DNA of 64,000 nt from Lunularia cruciata (GCA_948567375.1 OX419756.1:74972333-75036332), one strand, 5' to 3'; positions 47,718 through 60,290 are shown, counted from the stretch's first letter. Notes: generated by a model from the sequence alone, not told the origin. Program-made: numbers and translations.

Positions 47718-49727
47718 TTGAGCACTGAGGATAGTGAGGGTCACAATTTGGTTGACAAGTTGAAGGACATGGAGATTGTATCTTACATATCCTCTCCTAT
47801 TGGCGATAATTTCTGCAGTCTTTTCCACCAAGTTCCTCCCGGTCTCAAGAGACTTGGAGCAAATGCCAAGACATTCCACCTGCAGCAACCCGATGGTGAT
47901 GCAGTCACCGAAGAACAGCGAAAGGAAGTGTATAGACTCGCCAAGACGTACCTTGATGAGCAAAAAAGGCACCAGCTTGGTTTCCAGCAAACACGAGACT
48001 AAATTACTTCGAAACAATCCAACACTATCAGGACGCACATGTAAGTGACATTTGTCATATCAGCTTGATTCGGTTGCATATTACCCATCCTCTACAAGTA
48101 AATTTGCATCCACTCATTCATCCTAGGATGTAAACAAGAGTAGAACATAACACCAGTTTGCTGCATATGTGCTAGTTTTTCCCTACGGAATATGAGTGTG
48201 ATTTGATCATGAATTTGTTGATGGTTGCAGCTAAATAACATCGGAGTCCCCTATGCTAATGGAAGCTTCACCGTCAACACAAAGTTCTTGGAGCGCGCCC
48301 ATTACTTGACTACATGGCGTCTATCTGGAACGCAACTTGGTACCACAAAAGAAACGATGGTGAAAAGTCCAATACGTATTGGGACTATCTATGGGAGGCA
48401 GTGAAGGGAATCTCTACGGGTTGTGGAATGGCAGTGACTACCTTGCTGAAACCATAAATGAAACTGAAATGAGAAGTATACGCGGATCTGCAAAGAGGAC
48501 CGAGTCCAGGTACCTGATGGCCGAGTATGTAGATCCTCCTCGCCCAAAGCGAAAAGCGTTCTGTGTGATGAAAAACCACTGTGCTTCTTCTCCAAGGACG
48601 CACATTACTCACTGAAGAAGACCATGATGATCCTCAACATCCAGACCTTCCACAAAGAAGCTACTGCTGCCGGTAGAGACTGGACTTGCCGACTCAACCC
48701 ACCTAAAGTTGACGATAGAACCTGGAAAAATGGGTGGCCAAAAAAAGTGCCTGTACATGCTGACGGGTCCATCGACGTCGAGAAGCTCAAGGTCTTGGTA
48801 GAATTCTTTGCGAAAGAAGGAGGATATTCCTGGTTCAATTTTTGTAGTCTTCAGAGGTGCATACGACGAAGTCGAGGCTGCTGGAAAAGCACTGCTTCAA
48901 ATTTTCATACAGTATGGTCTCTTCGAGCGCACTTTCAAGTACGAGGACCAAAATCAGCAGAAGCGGCGTCTCACTCGGAATGGTTGGTGGTTTCATGTCG
49001 ATGCGCCGTTGGAGCAGTTCACATGCCTTCCACAGAAATGGCACGAGAGAAAGGTAAGACAATCCCCGAAGATGGTTCATCGCGAAGGTACAAGTTTGAT
49101 TTCAAGCTCACAGTTCCCGTCAAATACAAAGGCGAGGAACAAGATTATCCCGTTGTACATTCCATATCCATGAGCGGTCACAAATGGATCGGAGCTCCAG
49201 TCCCATGCGGGATATTCATGACCAAGACCCGGCATCAGCTGCAGCCACCGCAGAAAGGATGGTGTCAATTATATTGGATCAGAGGACACCACTTTTGCTG
49301 GTTCACGCAGCGGCCTCGCTGCTTTCTACCTATGGGACTACTTCTGAAAAAACTCCTTCATCAAACTGATGGAGAAGGTAATCTACACTCAGGAAATGGC
49401 CTGTTATTTGGTCAAAAACTTGAAAGATCAACAGGAAAGATAGAATGACGACTTGCTGATTTCTCGATCGAAGCTGTATTTCGCAGTTGTTCCCAACAGA
49501 CCAACTCCTATAATAGTGGACAAGTTCTCATTGTCCAAAGAAGAACAAAATGCCCCCTATGGAGAAGTACAGTATGTAGTTCATGCTTTCGCAATGGAGC
49601 ATGTGACTCAGGCAATGGTAGACGATCTATATAATGACTGCTTAGCTGATACCGGAGCCTTCGATTATGGCTAGGCAGAAAATGCCACGAGATTGAGCGA
49701 GGTATTGATCTCGGGTGGTAAAGGGAT
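47718..49727 (+). pseudogene. Decarboxylase pseudogene, duplicate of 19858-21858
   Basis: Nucleotide similarity to the intact gene starts at about 47535 and runs past the stop region to about 49874, including the intron with its GT (after GACGCACAT, near 48039) and AG borders. Lesions I can see: a 1-base deletion near 47986 giving an early TAA; a 2-base insertion near 48296; deletions near 48385, 48445 and 48540; a frameshift near 49262; TGA in the region equal to WDYFS (about 49344); TAG near 49441; and Trp to TAG near 49673. The PLP motif SMSGHKWIGAPVPCG is still readable. Keeping the intron means DNA-level duplication, not retroposition. Confidence 0.9.
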
Positions 49728-49874
49728 CTAAGCCGAGAATCTCGAGTTCATGAGTAGCCTGCGCTGTCAAGCTCAGAGCGAAGTCCAAGAAGTTAGCTCT
49801 GTGAGGCACATGATTTTCAAAGCCATCTAACCGAGGAACTATCGACAATGTAGTACGTGGAGACAGTTCTCGGT

Positions 49875-50189
49875 AGAAAATCAAAATGTGTGAGGATGCG
49901 GCATAGTGGTATGTACCATCCAATCTTGTAACGAGGTTATGGTTACTACGCTAGGCTGTGTGAATTGAGCACGTTATGAAGAGGTAGAACATCGCCCCAT
50001 TACGTGAGGAGGTGGATCAGAATATATATATATATATGGTGGACAAGTGCGAATTCGATCCTAAACATTCGTCTATATATACTCGGTGCTGCAACTCGGT
50101 AGTAGAGTGAACACTCTGCTAGCCTCACTTCTAAGAAATAGATTACCTTATCTTAGCCGGAACAAATTACATACATCACAGTAAACTTG
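49875..50189. other. Junction between pseudogene flank and block A'
   Basis: Unrelated to the decarboxylase 3' flank or to block A. It contains a short (AT)n tract around 50020-50037; no gene. Confidence 0.5.
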
Positions 50190-52830
50190 AGTTTGGATCC
50201 CGTTCCAGGAAGGGTGTCTGCATTTCATGAGCTCCAGTACCTCATCTTACCTCACCTCATAAAAGGTCTTGGAAAGAGCCTCGGAGTTGCTTTATGTCTC
50301 ACGTAATGCGTTGTCATGTATCTCCCAAGACATGCTTTGTGATTGTTATCTTGCTCCAATTTTATCCATGTATACTGTGTTTACATTCATCAACTGGAGT
50401 GTCATAAAGATCTCGGATGCCAGAATTCTTTGACGTTTGCATGCAACTAGGAATTCTTACATGAACTCCTTTTCAGCTGCTGATTCCTTAGTGAACAAAC
50501 AGAGCGTACGGGGTGGCCTGACCACAGGAACCGAAGCACATGGAGAATATAAAATACATCTTGGCAAGACAGGCTATCAAAGATCGAATGGATCTCTCAG
50601 ACTTTGCCGCAGATATACTTTCTGCTTCTAATTCTTTCGTCGCACACATGAAATGCATGGTCGTCGTTTGTCCTTCAGAAACGGCCATATCGATGGACGA
50701 AAATAGAAACGGACTGTAGTATAAAATTTAGATATGACAGATGATCAAAGCTGGACTCTCAGGTTGTTCTATAGGCTGAACTCATATTAAGCATGAAGTT
50801 CATTCGAATTGGCAAGCATAGAATATATGGAAAGATATCCTATCAAGGCAGGCTATCAAAGATCAAACGGATCTCTCAGAACTTTGACGCAGATATACTT
50901 TCTGATATTCTTCCAACGCACGCATTAAGTGCATGGTTGTCGTTTGGCCTTCAGAATCGATGGAAAGAAATTAGAAACTGAGATGGAATATAATCTTTCG
51001 AGAATACCAAATTTTGATATGACAGATAACCAAAAGTGGACGGCCAGGCTGAACTCACAAGCTTGAAGTTCATTTAATTGCCAAGCAAAGGACTTGAAGA
51101 TCTGAAACCTCAGGATAGACGCGACTGCTGCATAAAGTAGCACACCTGAGTTGTTCATGATTGGATTTTTTATTTGTAGCTTCCACTAGCTTCACACAAT
51201 TAGAATTGCATGCATATGTGCAATACACGCATTCTATTTCTACGTGAAAGGAGATTCTGCAGTCTTGAAGGAGGAAGCTAGGATGCAGTTGATCGACGTC
51301 TGACAGTTCGTAATATGTTCACATATAGGAAAGAAGCGATGGAGAGATGGAAGTTCTAGATCATTCTCGACCCTCACAGAACTGTGCATCACCCTTGGAC
51401 ATCAAAGTTTGCAATATGATAGACGAAGATGTTATATTTGTATAATAGAGATCGCGAAGGTTAATATACCTATACTCAATGCAGGCATCGTAAATGGATT
51501 CGCGGTTTCAACCTCCTTAAGAAGCTTTAGGAGGACCAGTAGGTAGCAGGAAATTAGCTGGACGCAAATCATTACAAATGAATTTTCAGTCATCTGAATC
51601 CAGTTAGATACTCAGATGATTTTACCTGTTTCTCTACGATCTCCACGATGATGACCAACTCCCCGCGGGCTCCCGTCGCCGAATATTCAGTTAATCGCCG
51701 GGGACAGACGAATTACTCGCAGCTGATGATTTGACAGTTTTCTTCTCTGTAGTCATTATCACCTGTATAGTGGGCACTTCACAATCAGGGACCAGGAGTT
51801 GCAAAAGGATATCATAATTCAAATTTAATTTGTTTCTGAATGCTGGACCCACATCCAGTACGCCTAATATTACAATTACTGATATCGCCACTCGATGAAT
51901 ATAGCTCAACTTTGAGAAGGACCTTTCCCGATAGTACAGATAAGATGGGGCGGCCAAAATCACTGTCAGATGTAGGATCTACTGTTAAACAAACTCACAT
52001 CCATGAGACTTCGTTAGAATAGTATCACCTACATAGGCCTACACACATAGGTGATACCCCGTTTTGATCTAGTCAGATTATAAACTTCGCTTAAGACTAT
52101 CATTTCCGTGAGCTCTCATTCTTTCAGTGCCTGGAGGCGGCGTCGGAATCAACTCTGAGTTCTACTGCACGATGAATATGAGTGAAAGTACGAGTCTCGC
52201 AAGTAACAATCAGATTATTTATCTTTAATGCGTACTCTGATGATCACCGTGCTTTGATCATTTTCCTCGTGGGGTATTCCTGTCCGGCGTCTTGCAATAC
52301 CAGAACTGAATATCAGGTGTGAATTTAACCAGCTGCAGGCAACACGCCAGGTAATAGACTAAGTCTGTGAATATAATTCAAAACGAGGTGATGTATCTAC
52401 GGAATGCTTACGAGGTGTTGCATATGGTATCCTGCCACATTAACATGCTCTTAAATCCGGGGTCAGGAGCTTCTCAAGTCAATAGCTAGTGCACAGACTC
52501 TGCGTCAGAAACTGTAGGCCAGCGTCGAGATGGGCAGCCGTCCTACAATGATTGGAAAGTGCCCATTTCACTATCTGACGCCCACGGCCTTATTGCAACT
52601 GAAAAGGATTCCCTCAACATTTTCGATTCAAGTATCGATGAGCTAAGGAATAAATCAGTACAATCTTACGGTCGACAGATAGTGTCCGTCTTTTCAGTAC
52701 GCGTAATTCCGAAATCAGGTTCCAGCGTGCACCTTGTACTAAATTTTGAGAGGGGCGATTAATCTGCAAGCATTCTCGCTGAAACTCACAACCGCACGGT
52801 AGCGTTCATCGGGAAACAAATTCTCACCTC
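50190..52830. repeat. Block A': paralogue of 8262-17460 without the insertions
   Basis: This copy lacks the LINE-tail insert and the Penelope-like element, showing their empty sites near 50617-50650 and 50675. Compared with block A the segment 51300-52225 is inverted and 52225-52340 is moved. A short palindrome (GTATCACCTA ... TAGGTGATAC, 52022-52057) lies within it. Confidence 0.8.
50555..51110. repeat. Tandem duplication of about 280 bp inside block A'
   Basis: 50555-50840 and about 50845-51110 repeat CAGGCTATCAAAGATC(G/A)AA, GGATCTCTCAGA, GCAGATATACTTTCTG and GTGGTCG/TGTCGTTTG-type strings in the same order. Block A has one copy, split by the Penelope-like insertion. Confidence 0.75.
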
Positions 52831-53919
52831 ATGATAATGTTACATGTTCCATAGAGGAGGCGGAGGCGTATATGGGATTAGATATGTGAAATGTAACATG
52901 TACGATATGCTCTTGATAACAGATTACAATCGATTCCCATGGGTGTGCCCGTGATAACAAATTACATTTGACTCCGGCCTTTGACCTTCCGCTTTTTGTC
53001 TATGTTTATTTTTCTGTGAGATTTCTATGGCTACTTTCATTGACCTCCCGTTATTTTCGTGTGGCTAGTCTTATTGATAAGATTATTTCTTATTAGAGTC
53101 TATTGCATCCTTTCCTTTCGCAAGAGAGTGATTATCACAAGACGTCTTAGATTATTCACATGCACAATCTTTATATCCTAATAATACACTCGTGCATTGA
53201 ATAGTTTTTATGTCCTAATATAACAATTTTGCAGGGGTAGTGGGCATTGCCCCGTGCTCTTTAGGAAGTTTCTCAAGGATGGAATATAAACATTTTAAAG
53301 ATTATTTTCAGTTAAATGATCCCTCTTGTGGTCTTACCAAGCTATTTCAAGTAGTTGTAATAGGGTTCCAGAGGAAAGAGAAGAGATTCTTAGATCAGTT
53401 ACATTGATAGGTGTTAATCTACTTTTTGTGATGGAGAGGAGCAAGGGAAGCATTAGTCCAAATGCTATTGGGAAGGTCTTTTGCATCTGGTTAACTGTAT
53501 CATTATCCTTTACTGTCATTCTCAATTCAGACAGCACCTAGGTCCATATTAGTTTGGAGTTGCTATACGTGAAGGTTGTGAAACTATATCTCTAGGCATT
53601 AGAGCACTCTTAGATATCCATCCAGAGTGCTACTAGTGGATGTTGAGTCTACTTTTATTTTGTCTCCCGTGCACACATCTTTAGAGAGCTTAGTGAGTCC
53701 AATGGATCCTTGGTGATTCTTATTCTTTTTATGCGGTCTTCCTACTACTCTCCTTCTTCTCTTTATTACCAGTTTGGTTCTCACAAGAGTGAGTCATTGT
53801 CTTGGAGTCAATCTTTAGTACATGATAAGGAGACCCATTAAGATGACCTTTATTTACCATGGCTCACTTTAGAGCCCTATTGCCTACTACTTTGGCCATA
53901 ACATGTTGTGTTTTCTTCC
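52831..53919. other. Spacer before the LINE relic, no gene supported
   Basis: 52840-53240 is non-coding, with a repeated TGTAACATGTA/GTTACATGTTC-like motif. From about 53280 frames become somewhat longer and may be the upstream part of the LINE relic, but I see no diagnostic motif before 53926. Confidence 0.4.
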
Positions 53920-55545
53920 TCCTTGGTAAATAATACACACATCATATGCCTTATAGATCAGATAAAGAAAGCTTTTGACCACTTGAGTACCAAGCTTCAT
54001 CTTGTAGACTTGAGAGTTAAGGTATCAAAGTGTGAAGCATGGTCCCTTTTAGGTATTGCTCCTCACCTCTAGCTTCCAGAGGGGTGTATCACATCTACAA
54101 ATGGCCTACTTATTCTTGGAGTGCTAGTAGGATCCAAGGTTTTGTCCCATACTAGACCTAGTCCTTGTAGAGGATATCCTTTGTGTGGATGACCTACTCT
54201 ATTAGGATATCCATAGGTGGCATTTGGTATACTCTCCTCTAGTATTGCCCATTAACCAACCTACCTTCTTTGCATGTTTTCACTTTTTATGAACTTCTTA
54301 TCACATTTGAGTGCATGATAAGAGGATTATGGGTGTCTTTGCTGAAAACATTGGACCATGGACATTTGAGTGTGTGAGAGTGGATTTAGCACATAGATAG
54401 ACATCTCTAACAATCTTGTGCAGAGTAGTAAGCCTACTATTTGTGGAGGAGATGGAACCTATAGTGTTTTTGGGTAGTTGTGCTCTCTTGGCACGTCTAC
54501 ATTCCTCCCATTTTGTGGTTGTTGATAGGCCAATCTTGGAGACGGATGTGACCAAGGTGGAGGAGGGATCTTTTTCTCCCCAAGTGTTATTGTGGCAGTC
54601 AAGAGATGTTATATCTCCACATGCACAAGAGAACCTTCAATCCTTTGCTTCCATACAGTCAGATTGTACAAGAGGTTTGCAATATTCCTTGTTCTACTAG
54701 AGCATGTCTTTGCTCTTGCTCAAAGCAAAGGCACATGCTCTTGAATCTTAGCTCAACCGTGCATTAGGGCATTCCAACTTCCACCAACTACTTTATCTAC
54801 CATGATGAGATTCTGCCTAGGTTTGGTCCACCCATCTAGATCTTCATTACTCACTTGTGAGTGTGATTGTACATTAGATGCAATAGTGGTCCATATGACA
54901 CGGTGTCCTTTTGGAGGATAGAGATAGCTACCCACAATGGTATTAAGAATACAATGTTTTCCATGGCATGAGAGAGTGAATACCTTGCTTGGAGGGAGCA
55001 TTTGTATGCTGTGCAGACAACACTAGTCAAGGTATGCTTATACTTGGTCCGATATGATCAGGTGATAGAAGCATATATTATGGTTATAGACCCTACACAT
55101 GATGCAATGTCTACGAGAGTGATCACCCGTCCTCTTAGATGGGCGGCAAGCAAAGCAGCAACAAGCAAGATCTCCAAGTATAGGGGTATGCAACCAGGTT
55201 ACCTCTTTATTCCTCTAGCCTTAGAGTTATATAGAGTGAGAGACATGGCATTTGACATATTTTTCAAGGAGTGTGCACGGGCATATCATTCTAAATGTCA
55301 TGGCGTATCACTTTCAATCTCATATTTCATGGCATATTTTAAACAGCATGTGTCCATTACTCTACAAAGAGCATTGGTTGGTGCAATCCATAGGAGAGCA
55401 ATCACACTAGATGATGCTTCTGAGGATGCTCTCGTTGTCTATAAACCATACTACTTGCGGAGATCATATTTTGTTAGGTGCAATAAGGCAGATTCCTATT
55501 ACCAATACCATTGGGGCTTAGCCTGATTTTACCCCCTTATTTACC
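53920..55545 (+). pseudogene. LINE relic with RT end, CCHC motif and REL-type endonuclease
   Basis: At 53926-53943 the frame reads V-N-N-T-H-I, where the family has A-D-D-T-H-I; both catalytic Asp codons read AAT. It continues with KKAFDHLS, LRVKVSKCEAWSLLGI (thumb) and GLLILGVLVGS. A CxC...H...C motif (CECDC...HMTRC, 54856-54912) precedes a 174-codon open frame (55002-55526). That frame has VIDPTH, KISKYRGMQPGYLFIPLALE and YFKQHVSITLQRA, which fits the restriction-like endonuclease region of REL-bearing non-LTR elements. Frameshifts separate the parts. The last codons run into ATTGGGGCTTAGCC, the tail core shared with 8751 and 57892. Reverse transcription would be target-primed; this copy is dead. 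Confidence 0.65.
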
Positions 55546-56042
55546 CTTCCACTGTTCTCTTCTTACATTTTTCCTCCATGAAAACTAAAACGAAGTTAAG
55601 CGACTTTTGAAGAAAATGTGCATATGAAATATGAAATATTAAAAAATTTACTCTAATAAGGTGGATTCTGAGATAAATATCATTGATCTTTGGTTTTAAA
55701 TCAACCAGATAGAGTGAACCCTTGCCACAACCTCAAATAAAGTAAGTATACCAGCTTACAATATAATCATCGGGATAATCTGAAATACGGAGAGTATATT
55801 AGTTTATAGTGTATTTTTCGTGTTATCGAGACTGTCTCATGCTAAAATTTACAATAGATTTTAATAAAAAGATTTAGGTAGAGTTATGAGCCTAGGATCA
55901 TTGAATTACTAAACAAAGGAAATAATTATCACATACCCCGGATCAACAGGTTATCCAATAGCAAGACAAAGCTAAAGGAGACAGCCAATCACTTACTGAA
56001 ATCTGCAAAACCGGGTACCAGTCAAAGGTCTTGTCAAACAGT
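55546..56042. other. AT-rich spacer, no gene seen
   Basis: Only short frames. It separates the LINE relic tail from the 105-bp tandem repeat. Confidence 0.5.
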
Positions 56043-56262
56043 CAAACAGTCAAACAGAGCCGCATTGCATCGGGAGGTAAGTTTAGCACAGCAACAAGAC
56101 CTTGACGCACTTGATTTAGTTACGATGCCACTAGATTTAGTTACAGTCAAACAGTCAAGCAGAGCCGCATTGCATCGGGAGGTAAGTTTAGCACAGCAAC
56201 AAGACCTTGACGCACTTGATTTAGGTACAATGCCACTAGATTTACAATGCGTTTGTTTCACT
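56043..56262. repeat. 105-bp tandem duplication, reading frame kept
   Basis: AGCCGCATTGCATCGGGAGG starts at 56058 and again at 56163. The copies differ at only a few positions. As 105 is divisible by three, a plus-strand frame reads through both units (REVSLAQQQDLDALDL twice). It is preceded by CAGTCAAA microrepeats. Near-identity means a recent event, or selection on the frame. Confidence 0.85.
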
Positions 56263-56815
56263 TATAATATCGAGGATTGACCGAGAGGGCTGGTCCAAGT
56301 TGATTATCGCTGTAAATAAGTAGATGTTAAGAATCATCTTTTTAACATCAAGAGAGGAAAGATTGAATTTAGCCACGTTTGTAAGCCAAATTGTCTCTTT
56401 AATAACTAGTGCATAGCACACAGAGTTAGCTTGGCCTCACTTGCTACTTTCAATTTTGTTAAATTGTCCACTTACACTTCATCCATGATTATAGAGAAGG
56501 AAAAATGGATTGTTGATACGCGAGCAACCTATCAATTTTGTCACAATTCTGCTCTACTTCGGAACTAAATTGCGACTCTTATATATTAATATTGACACAA
56601 ATGCCATCGTTTTGCCAACCTTTGGTACTGCAATATTGCGATAACTCTCTTTGACTCGACAACTTACATCCGGTTTGATGCATGCCCATGTTCATTTGGA
56701 AGAGAAAAAGGATTTACTAGGATGATTGGCAATCACAATTTATTATCCGCATGGTGATCAGAATATTCTTTAGCCCATAAGGTTGAAGGCTTGCTTGTTG
56801 TAGATATCTTTATTA

Positions 56816-57290
56816 TTCCCTCTCTATTCGGGTTGCAATTTTCTCATAGTTGCAGAAGTGTCTTGTACATCAACATTCGGATTTGGAGGTGTCTTGCACA
56901 TCGAACTGTGTATGACTTATACACAGTCCAAGATGGTTGGAACTTGTGCTCCTTGTGCTCTTACTAAGTTGGTTGAATTACATATACAAATAGTCTCTTC
57001 TTATCATAAATAATTAATTTTGTAGCCTGTTACTAGGTCTGCATGCTTTTGAATCAAGACCCAATGTTGAAATTCCTAGTTCAAATTATTGCAACATCTT
57101 TTTAAAAGTCAGCCGCTTATTGAAGTAGTCTAAATGTGAGGTTTGCATATAAAGATAGTGAGAAATTGTTCATAAACAGTTAAGCATGATATGCCTCGAA
57201 ACTTATTTGAAAAGGACAAATAACTGGCTCATCCTCATCCAGATACTAAACCATAGCACTATAATAGTATTATCTATACACTTTAGTGCA
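56816..57290. repeat. Dispersed 0.5-kb repeat, copy 2
   Basis: Direct-orientation match to 46915-47470. It is somewhat shorter and lacks the perfect hairpin of copy 1. Confidence 0.75.
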
Positions 57291-57864
57291 TCTACAAAAT
57301 AAGACTCATTGATACAAACACATAGACCTAGAGTTTGAATTGCATATGAGCTTGGTACAAAATGACTTTTATTCGAAAAGATATCCACATAATATCTAGT
57401 GATTACTAGTTAGAAAATAAAATAGCAAAAAGAAGAAGAATAAGATTTATGTATTAGCAAATAATTTTATAGGAGGCTTGTACGTGGTGAAAACAAAGTT
57501 CAAAGTCATTTTCCAGAACACAATACGCATACTAGATACTTGGAGAGAAACCCCGGGTATACATATCTCTATTCTTCATAGGAGAAGTACTTTAAAGCAC
57601 AACTAGCCCTTCCGAACTTTAGAAAAAGAATAATGAAACATTGAATCTTTAAAGGGAGCATGCTCACCATAATCACCAATCAAGTCGATGCAAGTGTACC
57701 CCGCCAACAGTCTCAGTCAATATTCGTATTTTGACCTAAAATATTATGCCTTCTTTATCACAAATATATCACACAAGATCTTATAGTAAGATTAATTCAC
57801 ATTACCAGAACCTAGTATGAACTAAAAATCTTAGGTGAACTAATACACTAAACATTTATCTTAG

Positions 57865-57990
57865 GGGTTGTAGAATAGATTCCTATACCAAAGCTATTGG
57901 GCTTAGCCCCATTTTACCTTTAATTTTTGTTATTCTTGTGCAGTTTGATGTGGTCTTTCTATCCTTCTTGTTATCATACCGAGTCTCTTC
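57865..57990 (+). mobile_element. LINE-like 3' tail fragment
   Basis: AGATTCCTATACCAAAGCTATTGG-like sequence leads into GGGCTTAGCCCCATTTTACC. This matches both the LINE relic end at about 55488-55540 and the insert at 8722-9005. It continues TTGTGCAGTTTGATG...CCTTCTTGTT, shared with 8722-9005 and inverted at 18735-18815. Confidence 0.6.
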
Positions 57991-58299
57991 CAACTAAAAA
58001 AGTTCCTTGAACAACCAACTATTGATGCATGTCATTTAGACTAACTACAATAAACGTTCACCATTCACAAATAAAAATGTGAATCACATGCAAATATACC
58101 CAAAGGAAAGCAAAAAAGAGTATACAATGCCAAGGAGGGACATAAAGGGACCAAGCATGAAGCCCAAAGGATAGAGACGCCAACCAAAGCCAAAAAAAAG
58201 ACCCCCAATCCACATAAGGGGAGGTTACAAAGCAAACAGCTGAAAAGCAAACAAAAAACTACTGCTGAATGGTGTGATAAAGGTCCTCTAATGGTATAT

Positions 58300-59780
58300 T
58301 TGGTAAGTTAGGGAGTAGGCCCTAGACATGATGGGAACACCTACCACTACTGCCCGCCTATCAAACCCCCAGGCCTGGGAGCATAGTAGGGTGATTGAGA
58401 CTCTCTGTCAAAAGTAGGAGGTGAGCATAGCTTGGGAGACCACCATAACCCCTCTTCTCTAGGAGGAACCTCAAGGTAGTTCCCTAGGCATTCTATCAAA
58501 ATGTGATGAACATGTCCAAAAAGTCTCCATAGCTAGAGGAACAAAGGTATCAGAGGCAAGCTGTGGCATATCGTCCTTTCCTTGAGCTGCAATGGTTGCC
58601 GCTGCCCCAACATGAATGCTTCCTTGCACTATTGACTCTGCACTATATGGGGTTTGCAACCACCACATCATACTATGTCGGCTATCTTTGAATGTGACAA
58701 TATCGGCTCTCACTTGTTGTGGAGGTGGTGGTGCTAAGTCCAACCAACACTCAGTCTGTACTTGAGATTGTGTAGATTGGAGGAGCTGAGCCATTGTATC
58801 TTAAATAGCATCATGAACACTGATGTGCTCTCCTCCTACAACATAATAGGTGTGTGTCCTATGTATCACATGTGGAATCACATGCACACCAGTCTAGCAG
58901 CCTGATAAGGCCGGATAAGGCCGGATAAGTATAGCTTAAGTGTTGTAGATAACTTCTCAAACGTGAAACTAAAATCCTCTATCAAGGGTGAGGCATGGAG
59001 CTAGGCTCCAGAGCCTTTCCCTCCACACAAAAGAATCCTAGCTTTATCAGATAATAGTGCATCAATGAGGATGGTGGTGAGGATGTGGATGTGGATGTGC
59101 ATATGCTCACTGATGTCTTCTTGAATCTCCCTAGAGTCTAGTGAAACAAAGTCAGTAATGGAGTGAGTGTTGTATATGCAAGGCTTAGTAAAGGATCCCA
59201 GCTAACCGGAGATAAATTTGAAATTCATGGGTACCTGAATCCACTACTTGTGCCAACAAAAAGGACACCCTAGGTGTAAGAACCTGTAAGCTAATTGAGT
59301 GCACTAGAGCCCAAGCCCCTATAAAGGCTATTTATTGGTGCAATGTTCTCGTGTAGTATAGGCCACATCCTCTTATGGCTTTGGGTAGTGTTATTTGTAG
59401 TGTACACCACTCCTCTAATAGTTGAGGGAGCATATATGGCCCTAACAAAGTGGAGAAAGTGTATCATATAGTTTTATCCATAGTGGATAAGTGTGGTAGA
59501 AGTGCCTATATAGGAGGGTATGTCCAAGGTAGGTAGGAGGTTTGAGGGAGATAGTTACGGACTAAGATGGAGTAGGCTACCTGGGCATTCCCCAATCTTG
59601 GGAGTAAGCAAGCGTGGGCTGTGGCATGTATCAAGGTGCCCAAGATGAACATGTAGCAATAATCCTCTACCCCTAGTGACAATCCCAAAACTCTTATGCC
59701 TCCTACTAGGAATTGAAATCCTGGTAGAAAGTATGAGGGGATGAGAACTACCCATGGGCTCTATACTTTGCATTTATAAG
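58300..59780 (-). pseudogene. Second LINE relic, minus strand, RT thumb to REL region
   Basis: On the minus strand, 59720-59500 reads RVLGLSLGVEDYCY, CLLPRLGNAQVAYSILVRNY and SYLPWTYPPI, the post-catalytic RT region. 58794-58471 reads RADIVTFKDSRHSMMWW and DTFVPLAMETFWTCSSHFDR. A later frame has YF.QRVSITLLCSQ and DRRAVVVG, which parallels the first relic's YFKQHVSITLQRA...RRAI. The shared order identifies both as one superfamily. Stops and frameshifts are frequent. Confidence 0.65.
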
Positions 59781-59889
59781 TCTGGCCCGGAAACCCAAGG
59801 TCTCTAAACTGCACATGAAAACCCCTACGGAGTACATTGCATTGAATGTGACCGCTAAAACTCGATTCACGTGTACAAGCTATCTCGCT

Positions 59890-60290
59890 ACAGAATATAG
59901 AATGAGTAGGAGGCTGATGCATTTGGTAGATCTGGAAGAAAGAATAATGTCCGCACGAACTTGTCACATTCTTTACTGCAAACTGAACAGCAAGCCTAAT
60001 TCTTCAGGAGGGGGCTCCAACAACTACCCGACGACGGCTTAAAAGAGGGATCCCTCCAACGATAAACTGGTTTTCCCGAGACCTCGAGGAGGGATGGTGC
60101 TTAACAGTTGCAACTCTCTCCTCACAATTAGATCGGTCTTCAAATGAGGTTGGGATACTTCGAACTTTCCCCTGAGAAAGCAAAGGTCATATATTCCATC
60201 CCATGCATAACCTATTTGTACATTCTCTAAGCAATGCATTATAACGAAGGGACTCACACACCATTATAACTTGTCACATGACCTTGACGA
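59890..60290. repeat. Block B': paralogue of 18850-19260
   Basis: Shares AATGTCCGCACGAACTTGTC-like sequence, AAACTGAACA and CCTCACAATTAGAT with block B. No third decarboxylase copy follows it, so any next unit is lost or was never there. Confidence 0.55.

Noticed and set aside
58090-58250. 61-codon hydrophobic minus-strand frame (58065-58250)
   Set aside because: Short, no domain, and adjoining LINE debris; most likely chance.
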